Below, one piece after another: positions 53,388-64,000 of a DNA stretch of 64,000 nt. Source of the DNA: Ricinus communis (taxonomy: Eukaryota; Streptophyta; Magnoliopsida; Malpighiales; Euphorbiaceae); contig NC_063264.1 in the NCBI RefSeq assembly GCF_019578655.1, forward strand, positions 18,402,429 to 18,466,428. Reading direction: 5' to 3'. Below the pieces are notes generated by a model. That model saw only the letters and a list, made by a program, of their open reading frames with translations, ran no database searches and was not told where the DNA came from. Every line of letters starts with the position of its first letter. Positions within the stretch are counted from its first letter, which is position 1. Both the position numbers and the translations under genes were made by a program.

Positions 53388-53952
53388 TCTAGCCAAGCGT
53401 TCATAGCAACGTTGCTTTTTGATCCTTCGATGTTGGCTCTTCCTATCATTGTGAAGCAGAATTCACCAAGTGTTGGATTGTTCACCCACCAATAGGGAAT
53501 ATGAGCTAGGTTTAGACAGTTATGAGACAGGTTAGTTTTACCCTACTGATGATTGTGTTGCAATGCTAATTCAACCTAGTACGAGAGGAACAGTTGATTC
53601 GCATAACTGGTCATTGCGTTTGGTTGAAAAGCCAGTGGTGCGAAGCTACTGTGCGTTGGATTATGACTGAACGGCTCTAAGTCAGAATCTGGGCCAGAAT
53701 CGACGCATCATCCATCGCTCATTTGCCAACTAGTAGTAGGGGCCCTCCAGGTCCCAAAAGCATGTTTCATTGGCTAAGCCCTCACGGTGAACGAGCCGCG
53801 CAGGCCGCCTTGAATTACAATTTCCATCGGGCGGCGGACTAAATCCTTTGCAGAAGACTTAAATACGTGATAGGGTATTGTAAGTGGCAGAGTGGCCTTG
53901 CTATCACAATCCACTAAGATTTAGCCCTTCGTCGCTCTAATTCGTCCCTCCC
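52279..53952 (+). pseudogene. 25S rRNA pseudogene, 3' half
   Basis: Conserved 25S blocks run in order: GGAAACGACTCAGTCGGAGG, GACAAGGGGAATCTGACTGT, AACTATGACTCTCTTAAGGT, GAAATACCACTACTTTTAAC, TTACCACAGGGATAACTGGC (peptidyl-transferase region), CAACCTAGTACGAGAGGAAC (sarcin-ricin loop region, changed outside the core), ending at TTCGTCCCTCCCC. It covers roughly the last 1.7 kb of a 3.4-kb gene. Deletions near 52775 and near 53170 (tens of bases) and many C-to-T or G-to-A changes show it is not functional. It is preceded by spacer, not by the 5' half of 25S. Confidence 0.93.
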
Positions 53953-54300
53953 CTGCTCCCACATGCAAAATCAAAATCAATTTATTCTTAAAATAATGGC
54001 CCTCGGGTTCCACGCTCCAAGGTCCATAAATTCTCTAAGTCCCAAGTCCTAAAATCCTAAGTAATTCCACAAACTCAGCATACTTGAGAACACATCTAAG
54101 TTCTAGCCAGTGCTGCATACAAGTCCCCCACACTATGCAGCACGGGGGCCAAGTCCCAAGTCCTAAAATCCTAAGTAATTCTACAAATTCAGTGGACTTG
54201 AGTACACATCTAAATTCTAGCCAATGCTGCATGCAAGTCCCCTACACTATGGATGCTTAAAGTAATTTCTTAACGCAATGCAGCACGGGGGGCAAGTCTC
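53953..54300 (+). repeat. Start of rDNA intergenic spacer
   Basis: It follows the 25S end directly, as in normal rDNA. A unit of about 113 bp beginning AAGTCCCAAGTCCTAAAATCC is repeated at about 54039 and 54151. The last five bases GTCTC form the target duplication of the solo LTR that follows. Confidence 0.8.
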
Positions 54301-57161
54301 TGTAATACCCCGAATTTTTATATGTTTAATAATGAATTATTTTTCCATATCCAATTAGTTTGATTTTTAAGGAGTTATTTAAATAAATTATTTGAGGAAT
54401 AAATTATATTTTTTTATTTAGTTATTCAAAATTTTCCCAAATGCATATTTATATAAGTAAAATTATATATTGAAAAATTATGGTAGAAATTGTAAGGGAT
54501 ATTTTTATAAAAGAATTTTGGAAAAATTTGTATTATAATTGATTAGTAGTATTAAATTTTAAGTTGGAAATTGATTATTTAATTTAATTTAATTGTGTGT
54601 AGGATTTAATTGGAAATTTATTTTGGAATAAGGATTGACAGTATAATGTTATTTTTATGAGGGTTTAATGGAAATTTGTGAGCTTGGTATTTTTGTAAAT
54701 AAATATGTCGGTCAGGGGTATTTATGTAATTATGTATTTTCAATAATTTGGATTTGGCCCAAATTAAATAGTTAGGGGCTTATTGAAAGGCTAAAAAGAA
54801 GTTTGGGGATCAAATTGGAATTTTGATGGATGAAATTGTAAGTAATTAAGGAAGTTGAGGGACTAAATTGTAATAAGGAAAAGTTCGGGGGCCTAATGTC
54901 GGTATTGAAAGGAAAGAAAATTGGGGAGAGAGAAAAGAAAGAAGGAAGAGGAAGAAAGGGAGGAGAGAGAGGGGCGTCGGCCCATGGTGGATGGACGCCG
55001 GAGGCCGCCGAGGCGGCCTGACGTCAAGGAGCGCACGTCAAGCGGCTAGCACGATGGTGGCGGTGGAGAAGCGGAAGCGCGCAAAGAAGGCAATGGCTTC
55101 CGGCGCCATTTCGCCATTTCCGTGGCCTTCCGGTACCGATCTTGGTGGCGATCGGCCCTTGGAGAGCTTCCTTTCGCGTAGTGGCGTCTTGGTTTGGTGG
55201 CGGAGGAGAGAGTTCCCAAGTGGAGGCAGCCGATATTTTGGGCTTTTTGGCGAGCTTCAAGTGAGGATGGACGATCGGAGGGCATATCCCGACTCTCCTC
55301 TGCTCAAGCTTTGCGATGGCACCGGTTCCGTGGCGATCGGGCTTCGTTTGCAAATCGACGGTCGAGATCGTCCGCAAATCTCTTCGGATAATCGGGTGTC
55401 GGATCGAAAATCGGAAGGTGGATCGTCATCGCGGCCGTCGTTGTGAGTCCGATGGTGTGTTCGGATCGCCGACTCGGACCTCCGTGGTGGGTCGTAGTCG
55501 CCGAGCGATCGAGCTGCCCTCGGTAATTTTCTTTGGCCCGTTAATTTTAGAAATTCTTGGTTTAATTGTGTCTATTAGGTTATATTGAGTATTTGATGAT
55601 ATTTGTGAGTCATAAATAATTGTGTGTCAGTTTGCTTGCCTCAGATTTTGTCATGTGTGCATGAGTCGGAAATAGTGAAGTTTGGGGACCCGACTCCCGT
55701 TGTTTAAATTGTTGGATATTTGAAGTGTTCTTCTGGCAGGTCTTGGACCCGTTTTTACGGGGGGTAATGTTCGTGTTGTTGGGGAGGTTCTGCCGGATTT
55801 TCGGTAGAATTCTCCTGAGACGAGATTCTTAGACAGTCAGTCCTAGGAGTCTAGACCTAGGATTAATGATCGATTGTTTCAGCGTTTTGATAAATTGTTT
55901 TCCGTGATTAGATGATCTGTCTGTTCGGCTCGCTCCAACTGAGGCACCGGAGCAGAGCTAGGAGGTCGCCCAATTCTGTGAGTTAAAGTCATTTAATCAT
56001 TGCTATTTTGGAAGTTTATGTTTAACATGGTTACTAATATCTCAACGTAATTAATTTTACTGGATTATTAATTATTGAAGATAATATGAGTATTATTATA
56101 GTAATGTTATAATAATTCCAAATATTATCAGTTTTTCACCTGAGCTGCCTGATGTTTTACTCTTAATTGTTAATCATTAATTTGATATGGTTGAATGACT
56201 TCATTATACAATGATATTTATTAAATGGATGATTGTGTCTTGGGAAACGTGGCTTGTAGAACATGCCGCCTGATAGGTTACATCGACGCGCACTTGGTAA
56301 TGATCATGGACATGTAATAAGATTTTCATGGGTTTGCCCCGGTCGAGCATGGCTCTGGGCTGATTTGTGTAAATTCGTCGGAGGTAAGGTCCCTGGTCGA
56401 GCATTGCTCTGGAGGCCGGTTTATTTGGATACTTAAGTGACCAGACGGTGGAGGTAAGGTCCCCGGTCGAGCATTGCTCTCGGGCGCCCGATTTTATTGC
56501 ATTATGAGAGCCGAATGGCTACTAGATTTTGGGGTTTAGGGTTCTACTGAGCCACTCGTCCCGTAAAAGTAAAAATATATTTTTATTTATTTATTTATTA
56601 ATTTATTATGGTATGACTATAATATGGATTGTATTTACGTGCATGGTTGACATTTTGATTCGAATGATTAATATTTTATGTGAAGGAAATAGTATGGTTT
56701 GATATACTGATTTGAATAATCTATGTTTTTTTTTTAGAAGAAGCAATAGTCTCTAGATTATTTGATTTTAACTCACTCTAGACCCATACTCCATTTATTT
56801 TTTTCGGATTCATGATTGTTAGTTCTCCCGCCGACTCTTATTCAAAGAATCCGACTCCTTCATCATCGGGTGATGTATTTGATTTGGTATGTAAATTGGT
56901 AAATCTTAGATTCTCCGCAGTAGTAATAGTAAATGTATCAGTTGTAAATTTTTTCTGAGCTTCGGGTCTCGCCTAGTTTTTCTGGTAGACCGAAGTAATT
57001 TTGCAAAGTGTAACTATTAAGATAAATTGTGGCTTTAATAATATTAATTTGAGATGAGATTTGTTTAAATCAGTGAGTGTCAGGCTTACTATGGGTTTCG
57101 GTGGCCTTAAGCCTACCCATTCCCTAGTGCCGGTCACGGGCCCACGGGTGGGGTCGTGACA
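54301..57161 (+). mobile_element. Solo LTR, 2861 bp, perfect 5-bp target duplication
   Basis: It starts TGTAATACCCCGAATTTT and ends GGGGTCGTGACA, flanked on both sides by GTCTC (54296-54300 and 57162-57166), and interrupts spacer sequence that continues seamlessly. Long LTRs with TGTAAYACCCC...GGGTCGTKACA ends are familiar from Tekay/Del-type chromoviruses; the family call is tentative. Inside lie a GC-rich block (54958-55540) with a 151-codon frame of no recognised function and a motif GGTCGAGCATxGCTCT repeated at 56341, 56395 and 56465. No PBS or coding domain is present, so the element was reduced by LTR-LTR recombination. Confidence 0.92.
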
Positions 57162-58141
57162 GTCTCCTTGCACAGGACCCGAGGAACAAGTCACATCACA
57201 GTCCAAAAATTCATTTGGACTAAGAATCATGTGCAATGGCATAGAGGTGTGCTCCTAGCCAAAAAGTGCATAATTTTTACTATATTTGGCATAAAGGTCC
57301 CTAAGCAAGCAACTTTGCTTCGAAACTTTCCTTCGTTTGTACTGTGTTGCCAAAAAATCCTAATGGGCCTGCTGGCAAGTAACATCGCATGCCCGCCAGC
57401 CACCATTAGCGAGTCAACCCGCATGCACGGGCCCGTTGGCAAAAAATCCTCGAGTGCTAGCATCGCGTGCTAGCCTCGCATCCACGGGCCCTTTGGCGAG
57501 TAACATAGCATGCCAGTCATCCCACCTATCGGGCCAGTTGGCGAGGAATCCTCGAGTGCCAGCCCCCTATTACTGAGGCAACGCGCCAATCGGTCCCTTT
57601 GGCGAGGAATCCTCGAGTGCCAGCCCCGCATTATTAAGGCAGCGCGCCCATCGATCCCATTAGTGAGAATCCTCGCATGCCAGCTAGTGCACCTGTCGGG
57701 CTCGTTGTTGAAAATCCTCGCACGCTAGTAAGCCACCACTGGCGAGCCAACGCGGGTCCATTAGCAAGAATCCTCACACGCAAGCCAGCCACTGTTGGCG
57801 AGCGACTCCGCATGCACGAGCCCGTTGGCCAGGAACCCTAGCATCCTATTGCACGCGTTGGCTAGAATCCTCCTAAGGTAAACCTCCCTTGGGCGAGCAT
57901 CCTCATAGGCACAGCCCGTTGGCCAGGAACCCTCGCAGTCTAGCGCACATGTTGGCCAAAATCCTCCCAGGCACGGGCCTGTTGGCAGCACATCCTCGCA
58001 GCTCCATTATGCGCTGCACGTGCCATCCTTTGTGGGCAAGAATCCTTCGCTGTGAACCTCTATTGGTGAGAAATTAGCTGTAGTGAACCTCTGTTGGCCA
58101 GTTTTCGAGCCCGTGCTGCGGCACTCCGCCACCACCACATT
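57162..58141 (+). repeat. rDNA intergenic-spacer fragment, copy 2
   Basis: This continues the spacer after the solo LTR, parallel to copy 1: the CATGTGCAATGGCAT stretch, then GC-rich subrepeats (57360-58000), then TGCGGCACTCCGCCACCACCACATTT. Copy 1 jumps to 25S at that point, whereas copy 2 goes on with GATGCTCCCATAG, so copy 2 marks the normal continuation. Confidence 0.8.
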
Positions 58142-59030
58142 TGATGCTCCCATAGCCTTTTCCTAACAATATATCAACCCCAATATATTCTAGGGAGCCT
58201 AAAAAAGTTGTAAAGTTCTTATGAAATCAAGAGGATCATTGAATACTAAGTTTGCTACTTGGTTGTCTATTATAGCCCGATCACAACATGCGAAGTTGCC
58301 ATTTAAGCCAATATCTCACAAGTTGAGCATGCACTTTTAAAGAAAATGTACCAATGATAACTCCAATAATTTTTACATATTTTCTAAGGGTCCTCCACAA
58401 AAAATGGTGATTTTTTATGTAAATTCTATCTTTTATGAATTTCTCAATTTTTAATATTTAAAAAATAAAAAAATACTAAATGTGCTCAATTTTTTTTTAA
58501 AATTTTTCTGGTGGTATATTATACTATCCTTAACATATGTATAAAAAATCAAACTAAAATTCCTTGAAATGAATTTCTTAAAGGGAGGGTGTGATTGGTG
58601 GAACATAGTGATCTCTCCTCCTGATAGACTTCAACAGGCTTCTTAGCCTCTTTAGGCGGGTGCAATATGCCTCACCCCCTTGGAGGGCTGGGGAGGCTGG
58701 ACATGGGGGCATGTCTGAGCTACAAGATAGGCATCTCTATCCATGAAATTGGCCCGCAAAAACCCTAGCCCCCTCCCGCCCCGTCCCGGGTGTCACGGGC
58801 TTGATCTTTCTACCAACGAACCGTGCGACACTAGCTACTTTCTTCTCACAGACAAGTAAGCTAGTCAGCCTTACTCTTCGAATGCTAGGCAAAATGCTAT
58901 CTAGGATGGCAAGAAGAACAAAAGAGAGCTAAAGACAACTTGGAGAGCTTTTCTAAAGAGAGCTTTCTTACTCTTTTACTTGATTATGCTTGATTTGCTT
59001 GATGATTATAAATGAAATTTCTAAGCTATA
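58142..59030. other. Unassigned, possibly more spacer or another repeat
   Basis: The first 500 bp are AT-rich; a GC-rich stretch follows at 58640-58830 (CCCTCCCGCCCCGTCCCGGG). No coding frame of interest and no plant Pol I start consensus was recognised. The sequence ends at the inverted Athila-1 LTR; the bases next to that LTR are CTATA. Confidence 0.35.
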
Positions 59031-60318
59031 TGATGTGTGCTACTTGTTCGAGTATTAAGGTCTAATGGCGAGTATCAAGGTCGTATTCCTCGGGAAAGTG
59101 AAAGCCAAGAGTTACTCATTTGTTCTTTGTTATATTAACCTAAAATAAATGATGAATAATTTCTAAACTAACTAATAGCCACAAGCTAAGTTCTAAGGGA
59201 GATGCAGGAGTAATTGATAAAAAAAAATAACCAAGACAGGAAAGCAAACCTAAAGGGAACCTAAACTAGTTGGCAATCAAACAAAAGATAAAGGATTAAT
59301 GAGTCTAATTATGCTAATAAAGAGATACTTAATCAATTCGGTTTCTCTCGAGATAACCGAATTCCTAAACCTAATAACCTAAAGTTGGAATCTCTTCCTA
59401 ACGATTGATTCTTAAATTAGCATTAAGCTTTAATCCGCCTCTATTAAGCTTTGTTAATTCTTAATCCGGCTAGTTAATTATCCTTATCTCTAAGCGATTA
59501 TTAACCAGTTCTTGCTATTCAAAATTCCAATTGCCAAATGGACTTCTCAATCACACAAAACTAACCCAAACAATCCAACAATATAATACTAAGCCAACAT
59601 AGTAAAGAAATCCCAATGGATTTAATCAATCTAGCTAATCATGTTCATTATCAAAATCCACAAGAATTCAGTTACAACAATGATTAAAGGTAGAGAAACC
59701 CGATTACACCCTTGGATAAGAGTAAACAGCCCCAATTCCTCTTGCTCGAATTGAATCGATTCTTGTTCCTCTTACTCGATTTGGAAACCAATCAACGAAC
59801 CTCGCCCAATCTTCAATCTCTGAAGGGAATCCAATTGAAACCTTGATCCAAGTGTCCTCTTTCCTTGGTTTCAGCTTAGAAAACCCCTAGAGAGAGAAAA
59901 ATTAGGGTTTGGGACATTCTCCCCCGCTCCTTTTCCTTTCTTTCCTCTCTTCTTTCTTTTAATTAATTCCCCCTATCGCCGCCAACACGGCCGTGTTTAT
60001 GCTCGTGTTCCGAACACGGGCTGGTGTTTATGCCTGTGTTACTCTCTGTGGCCGTGCTCCCTAAGAACTTCCTTTTCTTTGATGTTTGATGTACCCAACA
60101 CGGCCGTGTTCAGCTTCCTCATGCGCATACTTAGCTTGTTTCGACAGCTTTGACGTCCAATTATGCTCCAATTCTTCCCTTTATCATTCTTTGACTTCTT
60201 TTGGAACTAATGCACATAAACAGACGCATAGGGTGAGTGTTGGGACCAATTCACATCCAAATGTCCATAAAATCATTCTTAAAAACCTCATTTAAATGTG
60301 TGTATTTTACGCACATCA
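59031..60318 (-). repeat. Athila-1 3' LTR, inverted (1288 bp)
   Basis: On the minus strand it runs from TGATGTGCGTAAAATACACAC (60318) to CAAGTAGCACACATCA (59031), so both ends are intact. The palindrome block lies at 59980-60110 (CAACACGGCCGTGTT). It is followed on its internal side by Athila-1 3' noncoding sequence, so it is a 3' LTR. Confidence 0.87.
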
Positions 60319-60634
60319 AATAACCCCACACTTAGCTCATTGCTTGTCCTCAAGCAATCAAAAGTAAAATAAGGAAAATAAATCACTAAGGAACAACACT
60401 TAAACTGACGGGCAAACTAGAGAGCTCTTGCACATATCCTTAACAAGCGTAAGTCAAACAAAAAGAAATGAAGCAATCAATTCAAGTATCACAACCAAGA
60501 TGCCAACAATTCGCAAAATACTATCTCAACAAAATTATTCAGAACCAACTCCTCACCATATTCACTCTAAATCACTCAAAGTGTTTAAAGGGTAGTGTTT
60601 AATCCCTCAATGCATCAACTACTGCCTTACTTAC
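60319..60634 (-). other. Athila-1 3' noncoding fragment, interrupted
   Basis: It matches 12610-12925 in reverse, including the polypurine-like TAAGTGTGGGGTTATT next to the LTR. It breaks off at CTTAC (60630-60634), where a second Athila-1 starts in the opposite orientation. The rest of the first element would lie beyond the window. Confidence 0.8.
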
Positions 60635-62062
60635 TGATGTGTGTAAAATACACACATCTAAATGGGGTTTTTAAGATCGATTTTATGGATATTTGGATGT
60701 GAATCGGTACCAACACTCACCTTATGCGTATGTTTGTGTGCATTAGGTCCAAAAGAAGTTAAAGAATGAAAAAGGAAAAAACTGGAGCATAATTGGACGT
60801 CAAAGCTGCCGAAACGAGCTAAGTACGAGCATGAGGAAGCTGAACATGGCCGTGTTGGTCTCAACACTGGCCGTGTTCTTAGCACGATCACAAACACAGG
60901 CCATGTTACCAACACGGCTGTGTTGGACATCAAAGAAGAAGTAGACCTTATGGAGCACGTCTAGAGAGAGTAACACGGCCAGGAACACCAGCCCGTGTCC
61001 TGAACACGGCCAAGGACACGGCCGTGTTTGAGGCGACAGGGGGTATTAATTAAAAGAACGAAGAGAGGATAAAAAGGAAGGCAGCTAGTGTTAGAACGTC
61101 CAAAACTCATCTTTTTTCCTGTCTAAGGGTTTTCTGAGTTGAAACTAAGAGAAAAGGAGACTTGGATCAAGGTTTCACTTGGATTCTCTTCGAAGATCAA
61201 AGATTGGCGAGGATTGTCGATTGGTTTCAATCCGAGTGAAAGGAACAAGAATCGATCCAAAATTGGGCACGAGGAATTGGAGCTGTTCACTCTCATCCAA
61301 GGGTGTATTCGGGTTCCTCTACCTTTACTCATTTTTTTTGTAATTGTATTCTTATTGGTTGTGATTATGAACATGATTAGCTACGCTTATTAACCCATTG
61401 GGGTTCTTTATCTAGGGATTTTTGTACTTCAATTTTGAATTGAATGTATCGATTGTCAATATTGGTTTGCAGTGGAAGTATTTATTGATTTCTTCTTCAT
61501 ATCTTGTTGAATGATTTTTGAAATTTGAATGATCTTGAGAAAGACGTTTAGGTTTGGATTGTCCTTTGCAACCTAGAATTGAATTCACCTAGAGATAGGG
61601 TTTTCATTCTACCGGATTGAGAATTAACAACTCTCAATAGTGTTAAATGGTACATAATGCTAATTTGGGTAATTAGAGTTAGGAAGAGATTTCAACCTAA
61701 TTAATCTAAGTTAAGGTGTTAGTTTCCTTGAGAAAGACATTAATTGTGTAGAGACTTTCCCACGGAAATTTGATTCAATCAATCAATTCCACCCTTAGTT
61801 TCCATTCCTTAGAGACAAGAATTCCCAAAGGGTTATTCTTTTACTTGAATTAATCATTCCCTAGTATACGTAGTTCGACAACAATTAGAGTAGCTATTAT
61901 TTAATTTAGAAAATTATTCATCAATACCATTTATGTTCTATTGAGTAGATTTAGGTTCATACATTCTTTGGGGAATACGACACTTGGTACTCGCCGTTAG
62001 TTGTACTCCATTGATAGTTACACTGCCTTAGGTCATAGTCTTGCTTGACTTAGCACACATCA
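60635..62062 (+). repeat. Athila-1 5' LTR, complete (1428 bp)
   Basis: It runs from TGATGTGTGTAAAATACACAC to TAGCACACATCA. The palindrome block 60840-61035 holds AACATGGCCGTGTTGG, AACACGGCTGTGTTGG and GACACGGCCGTGTTTG. It is inserted in the 3' noncoding region of the inverted element before it, with CTTAC as the candidate 5-bp target site. Confidence 0.9.
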
Positions 62063-62067
62063 AGTTT

Positions 62068-62087
62068 TTGGCGCTGTTGCCGGGGAA
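62068..62087 (+). other. Primer-binding site, Asp tRNA type
   Basis: TTGGCGCTGTTGCCGGGGAA, identical to the copy at 9987. It is the start of the internal region. Confidence 0.9.
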
Positions 62088-62228
62088 CGGTTTCTGTGAA
62101 CTAAATTGAAATTTTAATATTTGTTAGTCTACTCATTTCTCTTTTTGTTCATAATTTATTTTCTGTGTATAGTTTTGTTCTTATCCCGTTTGTTGGTGTT
62201 GTTGTTCTTTATTGTGCTCAGGTAGTTT

Positions 62229-64000
62229 ATGATCAGGAGCTCTAATCCTAATCTTAAAGAGCCTTTATCTGAACCGGAGCGCTCTCTTAGATTGCTAAGG
62301 AGGCGTATGCAGGCAGTAGAGGAGGAGATTGAAGCAGAGATTCCTGTTCGTGAAACTAGTGAGATGGAGAACCACAATGCAAATGGAGGTAATGATGAAA
62401 GGACCATGTACGAGTTTGCTAGGCCTCTCTATGGACGCAAATCGATAGTGAGGCCTCCCGTGGCGGCCAATAATTTTGAAATAAAGCCGAATGTAATCCA
62501 GATGATCCAGAATACGGTGCAATTTGGAGGATTGGCGAGCGAAGATCCGAACGAGCATATCGCTAACTTTTTGGAAATATGTGATACCTTTAAGATTAAT
62601 GGAACAACTGATGATGCCATACGGTTGAGGCTATTTCCTTTTTCCTTGAGGGATAGAGCGAAAAGATGGCTGCAGTCCTTGCCACCGAAAACGATCACTA
62701 CCTGGACTTCTTTGGCTGAAAAGTTTTTGAATAAGTATTTTCCTCCTGCTAAGACTGCTCAAATGTGAAATAACATATCTTATTTTATGCAGGGTGAAGG
62801 AGAACCGATGTACGAAGCCTGGGAGCGCTTCAAGGACTTGTTAAGGTGTTGCCCACACCATGGTCTTCCTCTCTGGATGCAAGTGCAGACATTCTATAGT
62901 GGCATGAATACAGCCACTAGACAAATGGTAGATGCAGCTGCAGGGGGAGCTATTAATAGTAAAACAGCCGAGCAAGCCCAGGATTTGATAGAAGAGATGG
63001 CCACCAACACTTATCAGTGGCAAATTCCACGGGCTAGAGGTCCAAGGCCCGTTGTATATCGAGTGGCGGATCCTACAAAGCAACCTTGGCGCACAAGTAG
63101 AGCTACTTTCCAAAAGATAGAACAACTTCGGATCTGCGGTCCAAGCGATTCGGCCGGATGTGAATTCTGTGGTGGACCACATTACAATGCCAATTGTAAT
63201 GCGGGAGGTATGTTTGCATCTTCTATGCCTACTAATGTTTCTAACGTTGAGCATGTTGATTATGTAGGTAGGCATCAGAATGATCCCTACAGCAATACAT
63301 ACAACCCAGGGTAGAGGAATCATCCTAATTTTGGATGGAGGAACTCTAATAACCAAGGTCCACCAGGATACTAGAGGTTGCATCAGCAGCAACCTATGCA
63401 ATCTATTCCCCATCAACTAGGAGGTAGTTAAGAGAAGAAACCTAACTTGGAAGAGTTGATGATGAAGTTCATTGCAACTTTGAGAATGATTTCGACGAAC
63501 AAACACCTTTGCGGGTTCGAATCAACAAGCTTCAATTCAGAACTTAGAAACTCAAATTGGGCAGTTCTCTAGGATGATGACTGAGAGGCAGCCAGGCACG
63601 CTTCCAAGTAACACAGAGTCTAATCCAAGGGAGCATGCCAAAGCAATTACTTTGAGATCAGGTAAGGAACTTACGAGCTCATTTAAGCCTTTCGCTAATA
63701 ATGATTCTAATGTGCAGGTGGATGAGTCGGAAAGAAAGACAAGCCTCAAGAGAAAGAAAAGGGAGCAACAAGAGAAGGAGGATTCAAGAAGATTCCCTTG
63801 AGGCCATACCAACCTCCCATTCCATATCCTGCAAAACGCAAGCAGGATAAAGTTGATCAGCAATTTGGTAAATTTTTAGATCTTTTTAAACAATTGCGGA
63901 TTAACTTGTCGTTTGTTGAAGCTATTTCGCAGATGCCAAAGTATGCAAAGTTTTTAAAAGAAATCCTAAGCAACAAGAGGAAGTTAGAGGATTTGGGATT
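62229..64000 (+). pseudogene. Athila-1 gag, nearly full length but interrupted
   Basis: The best gag in the window. From Met 62229: LSEPERSLRLLRRRMQAVEE, TMYEFARPLYGRK, NFEIKPNVIQMI, EDPNEHIANFLEICDTFKIN, LFPFSLRDRAKRWLQSLPP, TWTSLAEKFLNKYFPPAKT. After a stop at 62766 the frame goes on with EPMYEAWERFKDLLRCCPHH, the zinc knuckle CEFCGGPHYNANC (CX2CX3HX4C), and then VDYVGRHQNDPYSNTYNPG. Further stops (63312, 63371, 63428) and frameshifts (near 63495 and 63785) separate AITLRSGKEL and the C-terminus FLDLFKQLRINLSFVEAI. The frame continues past the window; protease and pol would follow. Confidence 0.9.

Noticed and set aside
52279..53952. Functional 25S rRNA gene
   Set aside because: Only the 3' half is present, with internal deletions and many changes in otherwise invariant stretches.
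54991..55446. 151-codon frame as a host gene
   Set aside because: No recognised domain, GC-rich sequence makes long frames likely by chance on both strands, and it lies inside an LTR.
58640..58830. Pol I promoter of an rDNA unit
   Set aside because: The GC-rich stretch lacks the TATATA-plus-G-run start consensus of plant rDNA and no 18S follows.
1..64000. tRNA genes, riboswitches or an intact host gene
   Set aside because: None was recognised; the tRNA-like matches are only retroelement primer-binding sites.

Overview
This window is nuclear DNA of a flowering plant, almost certainly heterochromatin. The evidence is wall-to-wall Ty3/gypsy LTR retrotransposons with the two primer-binding sites typical of plants (initiator-Met type TGGTATCAGAGC in chromoviruses, and Asp type TTGGCGC(T)GTTGCCGGGG in Athila-like elements), a degenerate nuclear 25S rDNA fragment with intergenic-spacer (IGS) subrepeats, and no intact host gene. 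The species cannot be named from the sequence. Every coding region is a relic broken by stops and frameshifts; where reading frames can be compared, many lesions are C-to-T or G-to-A transitions.

Layout. 1-9445: left arm of a very large inverted repeat, holding chromovirus-1 (pol, LTR), a piece of an Athila-4 LTR, then chromovirus-2 (gag to LTR). 9446-16286: the spacer, with a pol-less Athila-1 element, tandem and inverted Athila-1 LTRs and a 500-N gap. 16287-40760: the right arm in opposite orientation (chromovirus-2 at 17074-22118, chromovirus-1 at 36754-40760). It carries an extra 12.9 kb absent from the left arm: repeat F, a solo-type LTR, a 5'-truncated pol-less Athila-2 with a decayed env-like ORF, and Athila-4. 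40761-43575: a fresh-looking LTR plus PBS leading into about 39 units of a 39-bp minisatellite that reads as 13-codon repeats. 43640-47870: a fragment of a plant mobile domain (PMD) gene and a 1.7-kb tandem duplication that carries its first exon and part of an Athila-3 LTR. 47325-50967: two head-to-tail Athila-3 LTRs, PBS and gag fragment. 51175-58141: rDNA relic (IGS, 3' half of 25S, IGS) with a 2861-bp solo LTR flanked by a perfect 5-bp target duplication. 58142-64000: an inverted Athila-1 3' end into which a second Athila-1 (complete 1428-bp LTR, PBS, gag) has inserted.

How parts relate. None of these elements looks able to move by itself. Both chromovirus families have altered catalytic residues, and two of the Athila copies have lost RT, RNase H and integrase. 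The strongest candidates for something undescribed are: (1) the inverted repeat whose left arm is explained by a 12.9-kb deletion at a GTG microhomology lying in the loop of a small hairpin; (2) clusters of CACGGCCGTG / GTGCTGATCAGCAC palindromes sitting just upstream of the TATA box in several otherwise different LTR families; (3) the same promoter-like arrangement placed inside an Athila element ahead of its env-like ORF; and (4) the in-frame 39-bp minisatellite.
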